From Pseudomonadota bacterium (lineage in GTDB: Bacteria > Pseudomonadota > Gammaproteobacteria > Pseudomonadales > Cellvibrionaceae): a stretch of 11,449 bases of DNA. The stretch is taken from positions 1 to 11,449 of the forward strand of contig JAEZGT010000195.1 of the NCBI GenBank assembly GCA_023416875.1, read 5' to 3'. A model generated the notes under the pieces. That model did no database searches. It saw only the letters and a list, made by a program, of their open reading frames with translations, and was not told the origin of the DNA. The position numbers were made by a program, and so were the translations under genes. Positions 1-6,547 of this stretch are shown piece after piece. Within the stretch, counting starts at the first letter, position 1. The number at the start of each line of letters is the position of its first letter.

Positions 1-117
1 GCCTGGATGGATGTAAACCTCCGCCGCCGATGAATCCGCCGCGACATGCACCACCTTATCAATGAGCAACATGGGTTCGCGGTGGGGAATCAGATCGTAG
101 ATCTGGGAATCTTTCAT
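1..117 (-). CDS. ApeP-like hotdog 3-hydroxyacyl-ACP dehydratase, partial (N-terminus only)
   Basis: Only the first 39 residues are inside the window; the gene continues past the left edge. The visible peptide contains IPHREPMLLIDKVV (about residues 10-23), the N-terminal signature of FabZ/ApeP-type hotdog dehydratases, which remove water from 3-hydroxyacyl chains on an acyl carrier protein. The ATG at 117 overlaps the stop of the upstream acyltransferase as ATGA, so the two are translationally coupled. In aryl polyene clusters a dehydratase of this kind works with a ketosynthase and ketoreductase to build the conjugated polyene, which fits the neighbours. The catalytic residues lie outside the window, so the assignment rests on the N-terminal motif and context. 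A housekeeping FabZ is less likely because of the operon it sits in. Confidence 0.7.
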   Translation of the reverse strand, partial: MKDSQIYDLIPHREPMLLIDKVVHVAADSSAAEVYIHPG

Positions 118-1043
118 GACTGTTTGGCCCAATAGGGGTAGAAATTAAACCACTGAAAAGGCGCCTTGGCAGTCTGCCGTTCCAATTCTGTTGCGTAACG
201 CTGCACGTACGTTTGCAGGGCGGCAGTATCGCCGCGAGGCAGTTCCACCTTGTCGGCGAATGGTACAACTTCAAAATTCACCTGTTCGCCAATGCGATGG
301 GAAAACATCAGCGTCACTTGGCACTGCAGCGTTTTGGCCAAAATATAGGGGCCTATGGCGAAGGGCGCCGGCTCGCCAAAAAAATCCACGTCAAGTGTGC
401 GATCCCCGGTCACCGGCACCCGGTCCCCCGCGATAAATAACCACTCGCCGCTTTGAATTTTATTTTGCAGCAACAGAATGGTGGGAATATCCAGCTGCGT
501 CACCTGATACACATTGATGCGCGAGGTGGGATTAATTTTTTGCATCGCTTCGACAAAATTGGCCGAGTGCTGGTCGTACACCAGGATATTGATGGTTTGA
601 TCCATATAGCGCTGCATAAAACCGCGGCAGAACTCGAGGTTGCCCAAGTGTGAGCCAATAATGAGCTGGCCGCCGGTGCGACTGAGAAATTCATCCAATA
701 CAGGCTGGTTCTGGATCAGAAAACAATTGGGATCGATTTCCTCGGACCAGGCGAGGAGTTTGTCTAAAATGGCTTGGCCAAAACTGTAAATATGGCGCAG
801 CACATCCCGGTAGCCCGGCGGGCGCGACCAGAATTCGGGATACAGGCGGTGATGCCGGCGGAGAAAATCCAGTGACGCCCGCCGCGCCGTGCTATTGACG
901 ATAAAAAAATACAAGCACACGGGAGCCATAGCCACACTAAAAAAGCGCCGGCCAAAACGGCGATGCAGCCACAACATCAAAAGAATGCCACGATAACTGC
1001 CGGATTCCGAAATGGTCGACCAATGCTTGCGGGTTTTTTCCAT
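114..1043 (-). CDS. LpxL/HtrB-family acyltransferase (ApeJ acyltransferase half)
   Basis: This 309-residue protein resembles lysophospholipid/lipid A acyltransferases of the LpxL/HtrB family, which transfer acyl chains from acyl-ACP at the inner face of the inner membrane. A hydrophobic, arginine-flanked segment near residues 20-50 suits membrane association. The key motif is SHLGNLE, with H132 and E137 forming the H(X)4(D/E) catalytic dyad of the family. Length matches the roughly 300 residues usual for LpxL. The ATG at 1043 follows the glycosyltransferase stop by 6 bp, and its own stop overlaps the next start (ATGA). In aryl polyene clusters such an enzyme is thought to help attach the polyene to a lipid anchor. 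In the E. coli cluster, as I recall it, this activity is fused to a glycosyltransferase (ApeJ), whereas here it is a separate gene. The exact acceptor is unknown. Confidence 0.85.
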   Translation of the reverse strand: MEKTRKHWSTISESGSYRGILLMLWLHRRFGRRFFSVAMAPVCLYFFIVNSTARRASLDFLRRHHRLYPEFWSRPPGYRDVLRHIYSFGQAILDKLLAWSEEIDPNCFLIQNQPVLDEFLSRTGGQLIIGSHLGNLEFCRGFMQRYMDQTINILVYDQHSANFVEAMQKINPTSRINVYQVTQLDIPTILLLQNKIQSGEWLFIAGDRVPVTGDRTLDVDFFGEPAPFAIGPYILAKTLQCQVTLMFSHRIGEQVNFEVVPFADKVELPRGDTAALQTYVQRYATELERQTAKAPFQWFNFYPYWAKQS

Positions 1044-1049
1044 AACTGC

Positions 1050-1778
1050 TTAAACCTGCCGCAACCAGCGTCGCCAGAAATTGAACGGTGCGGCCAGCAA
1101 CAGGCGACAGTGCAATTTGATCAGAATGAGGTTGTCGCGCAGATAATTGAAGTGGGAAATATTCCCCTCCGGATAAATTACCGGGGTGTCCAGATAGCGC
1201 AGTGGAATTCCAGCCCAAACGCTTTTCACCAGAATTTCGGTATCAAAGTCCATACGGTTGCCGAGGTAGTAGCGGTCCTGCACTTTTTCAAAATTGCTGA
1301 TGGGGTAGACGCGGAAACCGCACAGGCCATCGCGAATGGCAGTGGAAAATGTTTCCAGCGCGCACACCCAACTGGTGATTTTGCGGCCGTGCCGCCGCGC
1401 CGCTGGAGCGCTTTGGTCAAACGTGGGGCGGCCGGAAATCAGTGCATCCGGATATTCCTGGGCGAGCGCGATAAAGCGCTGGATATCGTCAACATGGTGC
1501 TGGCCGTCCGCGTCGATTTGAATGGCGTGTGTGTAGCCAAGTGATGCGGCCCAGAACAATCCAGTTTTGATCGCCCGGCCTTTGCCGCGATTGCGCGGCA
1601 GCGCGAGCAAGGTGGCATTGCTAAATGGCTCTATGGCCTGGCGGAGATGCGCCAGACTTTCCGGCTTGCTGCCGTCATCGACGATAAGACAAGGTAAATG
1701 TTGCGCGGTAACCAGGGGCAGAAAACGCGCCAGTTGCTCGTGGTGGTTGTAGTGAGGGATCAGCAAACAGAACTGCAC
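1050..1778 (-). CDS. Family 2 glycosyltransferase (ApeJ glycosyltransferase half)
   Basis: This 242-residue GT-A fold glycosyltransferase (GT2) should transfer a sugar from a nucleotide-sugar donor in the cytoplasm, probably while the lipid anchor of an aryl polyene is assembled. Visible motifs are LIPHYNH near residues 6-12, VDDGS at 33-37, RNRGKGRAIKTG at 62-73 and the metal-binding QIDADGQH with D89-A-D91. This pattern is typical of dolichyl-phosphate-mannose-synthase-like GT2 enzymes. The start is a GTG at 1778, only 4 bp after the stop of the dehydratase gene. The ATG at 1783 is out of frame. A downstream acyltransferase gene begins 6 bp after the stop. The family and catalytic motifs are clear. 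The sugar and acceptor are not deducible. Confidence 0.87.
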   Translation of the reverse strand: MQFCLLIPHYNHHEQLARFLPLVTAQHLPCLIVDDGSKPESLAHLRQAIEPFSNATLLALPRNRGKGRAIKTGLFWAASLGYTHAIQIDADGQHHVDDIQRFIALAQEYPDALISGRPTFDQSAPAARRHGRKITSWVCALETFSTAIRDGLCGFRVYPISNFEKVQDRYYLGNRMDFDTEILVKSVWAGIPLRYLDTPVIYPEGNISHFNYLRDNLILIKLHCRLLLAAPFNFWRRWLRQV

Positions 1779-1782
1779 AACA

Positions 1783-2175
1783 TTATTCTCGAAAAATCAA
1801 TTTGCCTTCCGAAAAAATATGGCCCGGTGTCGCGGGATCCGTATAGCGGAAATGTATTGAAGTGGTATCGTCGTTGGCAATAAGTTGCAATGTGCATTGC
1901 TGTGGTGGCAGCACAACATTTTGAAATTTCAGATTATCGATGCGGTGCGGCGCGGCTGCTCTCGCAAAAATATGTTGCGCGAGTTGTGCTGCCCAGTGCG
2001 TTTGCACAACGCCGGGCAGCACGGGTTGCGACGGAAAATGGCCTTTGAGCCAATGGAGGTTTGCATATACTTCCAGCGCCAAATTAACTTCTCGTTCCCG
2101 TTTTTCAACGCCGAGTAATCTCGGCCATTGATCGCCGGTCATGATGTCATCGAGAGATTGCTGTATATGTGTCAT
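1783..2175 (-). CDS. ApeI-like hotdog dehydratase
   Basis: This 130-residue hotdog-fold protein belongs to the ApeI-like dehydratase group of aryl polyene clusters, expected to dehydrate 3-hydroxyacyl-ACP intermediates. Evidence is the block at residues 43-62, with LKGHFPSQPVLPGVVQ and then THWA, parallel to the FabA/FabZ active-site region GHFPxxPVxPGV. H46 is the likely catalytic histidine. The residue aligned with the FabZ catalytic glutamate is H60, so the acid partner must come from elsewhere or differ in this family. ApeI and ApeP are known to work as a dehydratase pair in E. coli, and an ApeP-like gene starts two genes downstream here. The ATG at 2175 overlaps the stop of the upstream membrane protein gene as ATGA, indicating translational coupling. 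Confidence 0.82.
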   Translation of the reverse strand: MTHIQQSLDDIMTGDQWPRLLGVEKREREVNLALEVYANLHWLKGHFPSQPVLPGVVQTHWAAQLAQHIFARAAAPHRIDNLKFQNVVLPPQQCTLQLIANDDTTSIHFRYTDPATPGHIFSEGKLIFRE

Positions 2176-2753
2176 ATCGGGTTGCTATCGCTTTGCTGGA
2201 CGCGCTGCCGCCGCATATAAAATTGTCGAAACAACAGCTCTCCGCCCATAAAAATTCCGAAGATGACGTAGGACAAAAATCCGCAGTACAAGGTCCAGGC
2301 CTGGGTGGTGCCGAAGCGCGCCAAGTATAAAGCAACCAATGCGTTAACGTACAAAAGGATCGCCCATATGCCGGTGAGCCGGCGAGTGTAACGCACCGCA
2401 GCGGGCGTCATTTCCGCGCCGCTGAGACGCGCTAATCGCTCGATCAAACTTTCGGGTTGGCGCAGGCTGAAAGCAAACAGCGATCCCAGCAGCACGCCTA
2501 TGCACACGGGGTAGATTTTCACTATCAGCTCCGAGGGGAACAGCCAGATGGCCACGCCGCATAGGACTGTCACCGCCAGCACTAGCAGGTCATTGGTGTT
2601 GCGTGTGCGTGAGAGAAAATATTTGCCCACACCCACGGCGATGATCATGAAACCGAAAACCCGATAGGACCAATGTTGCAGACCGAAGTAAACCAGGCAG
2701 GGATACAGCACGGACAACACGACAAACAGTGCGGTGGCGATTTTCTTTTGCAT
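2172..2753 (-). CDS. ApeG-like integral membrane protein (COG4648 type)
   Basis: This protein of about 193 residues is strongly hydrophobic, with some five or six predicted membrane segments, a central charged stretch (PESLIERLARLSGAEMTP) and a basic C-terminus ending RRQRVQ. It resembles the COG4648 membrane protein (ApeG) found in aryl polyene clusters next to the ApeI-type dehydratase and acyl-ACP synthetase genes. Its biochemical role is not established; a part in anchoring or moving the polyene lipid is only conjecture. The frame is open to a TTG at 2771, but the ATG at 2753 starts a cleaner product beginning MQKKIATALF. Neither start has a convincing ribosome binding site. Its stop overlaps the ApeI-like start. 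It is the first recognisable ape gene in this direction. Confidence 0.75.
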   Translation of the reverse strand: MQKKIATALFVVLSVLYPCLVYFGLQHWSYRVFGFMIIAVGVGKYFLSRTRNTNDLLVLAVTVLCGVAIWLFPSELIVKIYPVCIGVLLGSLFAFSLRQPESLIERLARLSGAEMTPAAVRYTRRLTGIWAILLYVNALVALYLARFGTTQAWTLYCGFLSYVIFGIFMGGELLFRQFYMRRQRVQQSDSNPI

Positions 2754-2809
2754 AACCGAAGAGGGATCCAAATTAAGAGGTAAGCTTAGTCCGATATGTT
2801 TAGGGTGAG

Positions 2810-3319
2810 CTACGCGGAGTGCAGCACAATATCTGTGGTCCGTACCGTCAGGCCCGCGCCTTTGAGCAGGTTCACCAGTTTTTTGAGATCGTCCAGGTTG
2901 AGATTGCGGCCCAGATTATGCGACCGACGCGCATCCCGGTGCCCGATGACAAGCTGCGGGGTATTCAACGCGGAGCCGCCCTCCCGTAGCGCCACTCGCA
3001 CATGGTCGCGCGACCAGGAGTGGCGAAACTTGGGCCAGTGCAGACCATATTCCAGATGCACTTCGGTAGCGTCAATGCGGATCACCTCGCGGTGGGACAG
3101 CTTCCATTGCACATAATAGAGCGCTCCCGCCAAACCGCCGATTTCCAGTCCCATAAATGGCAGAATCGGCCAAGCGCCTGCGAGTAGCAGGCCTGTCGCA
3201 ATCATCAGATTCCAGGTGATCACCAGAGCCAAAAACAGTTTGGTCTGCCGCCAATTCATGGATTTATTGGGCGTGCAAACGATGGTGCAGGCAGTGTTGG
3301 TGGTAAAGGCTTCTACCAT
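2810..3319 (-). CDS. DUF2244 family inner-membrane protein
   Basis: This 169-residue protein has the layout of the DUF2244 family: a short N-terminus with IVCTPNKSMNWRQ, two close membrane segments (about residues 28-71, including LLAGAWPILPFMGLEI), then a cytoplasmic beta-rich tail and a C-terminal helix (NLDDLKKLVNLLKGAG). The family's function is unknown. The ATG at 3319 was chosen because the conserved TPNxSxxWRQ motif lies only about 15 residues after it; the open frame extends upstream to 3505, but that part overlaps tag and is low-complexity. The ribosome binding site is poor. The ape genes start 56 bp downstream on the same strand with no hairpin between, so read-through is possible. 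DUF2244 genes are usually seen outside aryl polyene clusters, so I treat it as a neighbour, not a pathway member. Confidence 0.8.
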   Translation of the reverse strand: MVEAFTTNTACTIVCTPNKSMNWRQTKLFLALVITWNLMIATGLLLAGAWPILPFMGLEIGGLAGALYYVQWKLSHREVIRIDATEVHLEYGLHWPKFRHSWSRDHVRVALREGGSALNTPQLVIGHRDARRSHNLGRNLNLDDLKKLVNLLKGAGLTVRTTDIVLHSA

Positions 3320-3461
3320 GGCAGACACAGGGTAATGAGTCGCTGCCAGTGTACTGCAGTTGTGCGCATCTGTGGGGGCGGGCAAGATAGCGCGACATGC
3401 CCGAGCGCGGCTTGTAGCGTAAGTCGCGCGCGAACCTTTTGACTCCACGGAGACTGGATCC
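3320..3461. promoter_or_regulatory. Divergent intergenic region between DUF2244 gene and tag
   Basis: This 142-bp gap must carry the promoters of the minus-strand DUF2244 gene and of plus-strand tag. I do not see a convincing -35/-10 pair. Two symmetric elements are visible: an inverted repeat with arms CGGGCA (3379-3384) and TGCCCG (3398-3403), 13 bp apart, and a 10-bp perfect palindrome TCGCGCGCGA (3424-3433) about 28 bp before the tag start. Either could be an operator or chance in GC-rich DNA. GGAG (about 3449-3452) is a plausible ribosome binding site for tag. Confidence 0.35.
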
Positions 3462-4064
3462 ATGAGTTCGACCATCACTGGCCCCGACGGTAAGCCCCGT
3501 TGCAAATGGTGCGCGGCGACGCCGGAATATCTGCACTATCACGATACCGAATGGGGCTATCCCGTCGCTGACGATCAGCGCCTGTTCGAAAAAATCAGCC
3601 TGGAGGGTTTTCAGTCGGGCCTGAGTTGGCGCACGATTCTGGCCAAGCGCGAAAATTTCCGCGAGGCGTTCCAGCATTTCGATTTCAATAAAATCGCCCG
3701 CTTCAAGGAAAAAGACGTGGAGCGCTTGCTGAAAAACGAAGGCATAGTGCGGCACAGAGGCAAAATCGAAGCGGTGATCAACAACGCCCAGCGCGCCTGT
3801 GAACTGGTGGAGCGTGAAGGCTCCCTCGCTGCATTTATCTGGCGTTATGAACCAAAAACCATGCACGCCGAGCCGCAGACAGCCTCGACCTCGCCGGAAT
3901 CTGTTGCTCTGTCCAAAGATCTGAAAAAAATGGGCTGGAAATTTGTCGGGCCCACCACGGTTTACGCGTTTATGCAGGCAATGGGTTTGCTCAACGACCA
4001 CGTGGAGGATTGTGTCATCCGCGCCAAAGTGGCCAGCGCGCGCAAGAAATTCAAACGACCTTAG
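3462..4064 (+). CDS. tag: DNA-3-methyladenine glycosylase I
   Basis: This 200-residue enzyme is Tag, which removes 3-methyladenine from alkylated DNA as the first step of base excision repair. It aligns along its length with E. coli Tag from memory. Zinc-binding residues are visible as C14 (in RCKWC), H27 (in YHDTEWG), H180 and C184 (in NDHVEDC). E48 in LFEKISLEG matches catalytic Glu38 of E. coli. The SGLSWRTILAKRENFREAF block, IVRHRGKIEAVINNA and KFVGPTTVYAFMQAMGLLNDH are all family signatures. The N-terminus is about 10 residues longer than in E. coli. The ATG at 3462 follows a GGAG at suitable distance. It is co-directional with the HD-domain gene 16 bp downstream and probably co-transcribed. 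Confidence 0.95.
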   Translation: MSSTITGPDGKPRCKWCAATPEYLHYHDTEWGYPVADDQRLFEKISLEGFQSGLSWRTILAKRENFREAFQHFDFNKIARFKEKDVERLLKNEGIVRHRGKIEAVINNAQRACELVEREGSLAAFIWRYEPKTMHAEPQTASTSPESVALSKDLKKMGWKFVGPTTVYAFMQAMGLLNDHVEDCVIRAKVASARKKFKRP

Positions 4065-4080
4065 CTACAGGATTTAAATT

Positions 4081-4662
4081 TTGTCCGACATCAATACGAT
4101 CTGTGATTATCTGCGCGAGCTGGATAAGTTAAAGCTGGTCAACCGCCGCAGCTACGTCGCCGGCGGTGTGCGCCTGGAAAATTCCGCCGAGCATTCCTGG
4201 CATCTGGCGATGGCCTGCTGGAGCATCGCGCGCAGTTTTAATATCGCAGTGGATGAGGGCAAATTGCTCAAGCTCGCCTTGGTGCACGATCTCGGCGAAA
4301 TTGATGCGGGCGATACTTTTCTCTACGCCGCAGAGCGCGCGGATGCCAATAAAGCCGAGCGCGCCTGTGTGACGCGCCTACAAAGTCATGCGGGCAACGG
4401 CATCGACGATTTGCTGGAATATTGGGAAGAACAGGAAACCGGCAGCAGTGTTGAAACCAAACTGGTCAAAGTGGTGGACCGCCTGCTACCGTTTTTATTA
4501 AATGCCTCCAGCGAAGGCCGAGCCTGGAAAGAAAATCACGTAAAAAAATCCCAGGTGCTGCGCGCGCACGCATTTATTGCCACAGAATTCCCCGAAATTT
4601 ATGAATGGGTTGCGCAGAAGGTTGAATATGCGGTGGCACAGGGGTGGTTGGAGAACACTTAG
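4081..4662 (+). CDS. HD-domain phosphohydrolase (YfbR/HDDC2-like, probable 5'-deoxynucleotidase)
   Basis: This 193-residue protein has the HD_3-type metal-dependent phosphohydrolase fold. Metal ligands are visible as H38 (SAEHSWHLA), H69-D70 (ALVHDLGEIDAGD, with E73 as likely general acid/base) and D133 (KVVDRLLPFL). Length and motif spacing match YfbR/HDDC2 proteins, which dephosphorylate deoxynucleoside 5'-monophosphates; substrate is inferred from family only. The start is a TTG at 4081, supported by AGGA at 4069-4072, 8 bp upstream, and by the protein beginning directly with MSDINTICDYLREL. No ATG or GTG is available nearby. It follows tag by 16 bp, suggesting an operon joining alkylation repair with nucleotide pool handling. 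A strong hairpin lies 22 bp after the stop. Confidence 0.88.
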   Translation: MSDINTICDYLRELDKLKLVNRRSYVAGGVRLENSAEHSWHLAMACWSIARSFNIAVDEGKLLKLALVHDLGEIDAGDTFLYAAERADANKAERACVTRLQSHAGNGIDDLLEYWEEQETGSSVETKLVKVVDRLLPFLLNASSEGRAWKENHVKKSQVLRAHAFIATEFPEIYEWVAQKVEYAVAQGWLENT

Positions 4663-4683
4663 ATTTATTATTTCAAAGAGAAT

Positions 4684-4708
4684 AAAAAAAGGGGCCAAAG
4701 GCCCCTTT
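4684..4708. terminator. Bidirectional intrinsic terminator
   Basis: A hairpin with arms GGGGCC (4691-4696) and GGCCCC (4700-4705), loop AAA, extends by three A-T pairs to a 9-bp stem. Read on the minus strand it is followed by seven U, a strong terminator for the M23 gene that ends at 4726. On the plus strand only three U plus an AT-rich tail follow, so it is weaker for the tag-HD operon ending at 4662. It lies between the two convergent stop codons, as expected for a shared terminator. Confidence 0.9.
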
Positions 4709-4725
4709 AAAATATCACCCTAATC

Positions 4726-6312
4726 TCACTTCCTCCACACAGCCGCAAATCGGTGCGATGGATACCCGTCTATGCCAGCAACAATCGATGGAAGGTAACC
4801 CGACTTTTTATAGTCATCAAACAATGTCTGGAATGTTGCGCCAGTGATATTGTGACTTGCAGCCATTGGGCTGCTGGGCACTGTGGAGAAAATGCCGGTG
4901 AAATAGACTTGCCCGTCGTGGTAGTACGAATTCAAATACAAAGGCTTTCTGCCAGCGGCTTTTTGTGCGTCAAAGAAGCTTTGATAATCGGCAGACGGAA
5001 TTTTGGTTTGCAATACGTAACCACCAATATTGTCCGAGCGATACAGCACGGTATATCGACGCTGACCATCCACAGAGATTACCGAAGCCGCTTTGGGGCG
5101 AAGATTTTTCTGCTTGGCTTCTTCAAACACCTGGCTGTGCTGCGCCTCAGTGAGATTGTGTCTGGCGAGGAAGCTGCCGCTGCGTTTTTCGAATATCGCC
5201 GTATAAGCCGCGCCAGATCCTACCTGATGAGAATCGACATGGACGGGTGCGAAACCATCGTTTATGGCTTTGGCAAACGCGGTGTTGTAAGCGCTTGAGC
5301 TTAAGCCGTATACCGCCCGCCATTGCACATCCGCAGGTTTCCATACCATGTTGTAGTAGGTGGCATTGCCAACTTTGTAGGCGTCCAACCAGGATGGTTT
5401 AAAGCCGGAGTCTGTTAAATGGGCGAACAGTCCTTTAAACCCCGGCTCTGCAAACGCGTGACGCACATAGGTTGATGAAAGGGTTCGAGGCGCCCATAAC
5501 AATCTCTGCCCGCTGGGGATTTTACCTCCTGCAAAACTTGTCCATGTGCCATTCGGCAAGCTGTTATCAACAGGTGAAGAAATTCCTTTTCTAAAATAGA
5601 TTTCTTCCGCGTAATTATTTTTTGTCAAATGGATATGCAGGTGCGGACCGGTTGAGCTGCCGCTGTTACCGACAAGCCCTAATAATTGTCCTTTGGTTAC
5701 TGTTACCTGCTGCCCCGGCGTCAGCCCGGTAAATTCCTCGTCCATCGCGTCCTCACCTTTTGCGGTATCGGGTTTGCGCGAATAGGTGGTTGCCGATTTG
5801 GGGCAGAGGGTGCTGCTGATGCTGCCGGGAGTCATGTGAGCGTATAGCATGCGTGTTCCATCGTTATGCTCTACGATTAACATATTACCGCCGCCAGGGA
5901 TCAATCCTTCTTTATATTTAGGATGCAGCCATTGCTTGCCTGTATCGGTATCCGTAGAAATTTTGGGCCGAGGGTTTTCCGGTGCGTTTCTCCAGCAGGC
6001 GATGATTTTGCCATCTCGCATCGCGTAAACAGGCTTCTTATAAATAATGTATTTGTTGTTGGTTGGATTTGCTTCGTAATCCGTTAAAGATCCCAACAGA
6101 CTTGTCCAGACGCCTCTGCTTGAGTCAAAACGACGTGCTCCTATGTCATATCCGTATTTTTGGGTTTGTGTCTCCGCGTGGTCCTTGGTGAACAGCTTTT
6201 GTGCGTCTGAAAAATCTTCACCTTTAAAAGGCAAATCATGAAGAACTGCCGCACTTGCCAAATTGGCTGCAACCATAAAAGACGTTGCCAAAGAAAGTTT
6301 CAAAAATTTCAT
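4726..6312 (-). CDS. Secreted M23 (LytM-like) metallopeptidase domain with five BTRD1-like C-terminal repeats
   Basis: This 528-residue protein starts with a signal peptide (residues 1-21, cleavage after ASA). Residues about 50-245 form an M23/LytM-type domain: PVYAMRDGKIIA (94-105), LIVEHNDGTRMLYAHM with H159, QLLGLVGNSGSSTGPHLHIHL with H224 and H226. M23 enzymes usually cut peptide cross-links in peptidoglycan. D56 in KYGYDIGARRFD matches the Asp of the canonical HxxxD zinc motif, but the expected His position holds K52; the nearest upstream His is H45. The C-terminal half has five repeats with a Gx[KARL]P-type entry at residues 303, 353, 403, 454 and 505 (period 50-51) and an aromatic exit such as YTAIF or RFAAVW, resembling bacterial tandem repeat domain 1. 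The ATG at 6312 has GGAGG 8 bp upstream. The gene stands alone between two terminators. Confidence 0.85.
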   Translation of the reverse strand: MKFLKLSLATSFMVAANLASAAVLHDLPFKGEDFSDAQKLFTKDHAETQTQKYGYDIGARRFDSSRGVWTSLLGSLTDYEANPTNNKYIIYKKPVYAMRDGKIIACWRNAPENPRPKISTDTDTGKQWLHPKYKEGLIPGGGNMLIVEHNDGTRMLYAHMTPGSISSTLCPKSATTYSRKPDTAKGEDAMDEEFTGLTPGQQVTVTKGQLLGLVGNSGSSTGPHLHIHLTKNNYAEEIYFRKGISSPVDNSLPNGTWTSFAGGKIPSGQRLLWAPRTLSSTYVRHAFAEPGFKGLFAHLTDSGFKPSWLDAYKVGNATYYNMVWKPADVQWRAVYGLSSSAYNTAFAKAINDGFAPVHVDSHQVGSGAAYTAIFEKRSGSFLARHNLTEAQHSQVFEEAKQKNLRPKAASVISVDGQRRYTVLYRSDNIGGYVLQTKIPSADYQSFFDAQKAAGRKPLYLNSYYHDGQVYFTGIFSTVPSSPMAASHNITGATFQTLFDDYKKSGYLPSIVAGIDGYPSHRFAAVWRK

Positions 6313-6508
6313 GAGTTATCCCTCCAGGATAAAAAGTAGTTAGTGGTTTAACCCGTGTTCCTACGGGCAGGGCCAATGTACTTTTATGAGGGTTCTGATG
6401 ATGTGAATTAATAACGTGGGTTTTGTGAATTTTTCACGAAAGATAATGGAGTATTGTTATGACGCTAAGATCCCTGGCGGCGTGAAGGTGAATCCGTCTG
6501 CCATGCGT
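6313..6508. promoter_or_regulatory. Upstream region of the M23 gene
   Basis: This gap holds the leader of the minus-strand M23 gene, including its ribosome binding site (CCTCC on the plus strand at 6321-6325). Two small inverted repeats are visible: CCCGT/ACGGG (6352-6367) and GTGAA/TTCAC around TTT (6425-6437). AT-rich DNA at 6408-6416 on the minus strand could supply a -10 element (TTATTAAT), but no good -35 stands at normal spacing. No other gene is supported here. Confidence 0.35.
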
Positions 6509-6547
6509 AAATTAAATTGGCCGGAAGTGCTCCGGCCAATTTAATTT
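6509..6547. terminator. 17-bp perfect hairpin at the 3' end of the trehalase gene
   Basis: Arms 6509-6525 and 6531-6547 are perfectly complementary over 17 bp around the 5-base loop AGTGC. The GC core is GGCCGGA/TCCGGCC, flanked by ten A-T pairs. On the minus strand the U-rich 3' arm (AAUUUAAUUU) acts as a terminator tail for the trehalase, whose TAA stop (6541-6543) and last codon sit inside the stem. On the plus strand it also ends in TTT, but no plus-strand gene precedes it. Confidence 0.85.

Noticed and set aside
963..1544. 193-residue plus-strand open frame opposite the acyltransferase and glycosyltransferase genes
   Set aside because: The minus-strand genes carry full family motifs here; the plus-strand product has none and no good ribosome binding site.
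3320..3505. 62-residue N-terminal extension of the DUF2244 frame
   Set aside because: It overlaps the start of tag, has low-complexity composition and precedes the family's usual N-terminus, so the ATG at 3319 is used.
3264..4001. 245-residue open frame antisense to tag
   Set aside because: It lies opposite a gene with clear catalytic motifs and shows no recognisable domain; it is a shadow of tag codon use.
4726..5466. Whether the 150-bp periodicity in the M23 gene is a DNA-level tandem repeat
   Set aside because: The repeats match only in a few protein positions; nucleotide sequences are diverged, so it is a protein repeat, not a DNA satellite.
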